From contig CAMVMQ010000003.1 of NCBI GenBank assembly GCA_947168625.1, positions 1 to 41,823 of the forward strand: a stretch of DNA of 41,823 bases. The letters run 5' to 3'. This document shows, piece by piece, positions 41,805 to 41,823 of the stretch. Position numbers and translations under genes: made by a program. Origin of the DNA: an uncultured Caryophanales bacterium (GTDB taxonomy: Bacteria; Bacillota_I; Bacilli_A; RF39; UBA660). Positions within the stretch are counted from its first letter, which is position 1. Every line of letters begins with the position of its first letter. The notes under the pieces are model-generated. The model was not told where the DNA came from. It made no database searches and was given only the letters and a program-made list of their open reading frames with translations.

Positions 41805-41823
41805 TATTATCATCCTTTCTAAT

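Overview
The window is chromosomal DNA from a very AT-rich, low-GC Gram-positive bacterium (Bacillota, probably a Bacilli/Erysipelotrichales/RF39-like gut lineage). Evidence for this: strong AGGAGG-type ribosome binding sites, TTGACA/TATAAT promoters, hairpin-plus-T-run terminators, Bacillus-type gene pairs (ymfF-ymfH, yqfC-yqfD, tcdA-rarA) and a set of endospore genes (spoIVB, spoIIM, yqfC, yqfD, a CotZ/CotY-like coat gene). The anaerobic ribonucleotide reductase nrdD/nrdG points to an anaerobic life. No insertion sequence, prophage, CRISPR array, rRNA operon or replication origin was seen. Gene density is high and base composition even, so this looks like core chromosome rather than an accessory island.

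Layout. 1-5.7 kb: rbgA (ribosome assembly GTPase), a convergent small-export membrane gene, then an operon of a membrane-anchored unknown, a DeoD-type phosphorylase and the M16 pair YmfF/YmfH. 5.7-9.3 kb: a 560-base leader with a LexA-like palindrome, then nrdD, a separate 59-residue glycyl-radical peptide and nrdG, overlapping or nearly touching. 9.3-12.4 kb: rodA on the minus strand, a small unknown, lgt and a YgjP-like metalloprotease. 12.4-15.8 kb: a SpoU methyltransferase, rimM, an unknown, trmD and an unknown. 15.8-17.5 kb: tRNA-Thr(CGT) followed at once by a lipoprotein gene, then a DUF1292 gene and a membrane gene on the minus strand. 17.6-22.2 kb: clpB under a CIRCE-like operator, and a dTTP operon thyA-folA-tmk. 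22.2-31.3 kb: the sporulation-rich stretch, with cotZ-like, yqfC-yqfD, an HExxH protein, nusB-xseA-xseB, spoIVB, small membrane genes, a ZIP transporter and spoIIM. 31.3-33.8 kb: mnmA, an XRE-type regulator and a small Asn/Ser-rich protein. 33.9-41.8 kb: phosphohexomutase and xerD (minus), rarA (plus), tcdA, a YcxB-like gene, a 6S RNA, a degenerate ClpX-like protein and asnS (all minus).

The most unusual items are three. NrdD is split: its catalytic chain lacks the glycyl-radical loop, which lies in its own small gene between nrdD and nrdG. The 474-residue ClpX-like protein next to asnS has apparently lost every ATPase motif. The structured RNA at 38694-38881 has a promoter, a terminator and a bubble sequence resembling the Bacillus 6S-1 pRNA template, and it sits near tcdA/rarA as bsrA does in Bacillus. 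Regulatory signals fit the gene content: a CIRCE-like site on clpB, sigma-E-like promoters before yqfC and spoIIM, and sigma-A promoters elsewhere. All family calls are made by reading motifs and from memory of the families; no database search was run.
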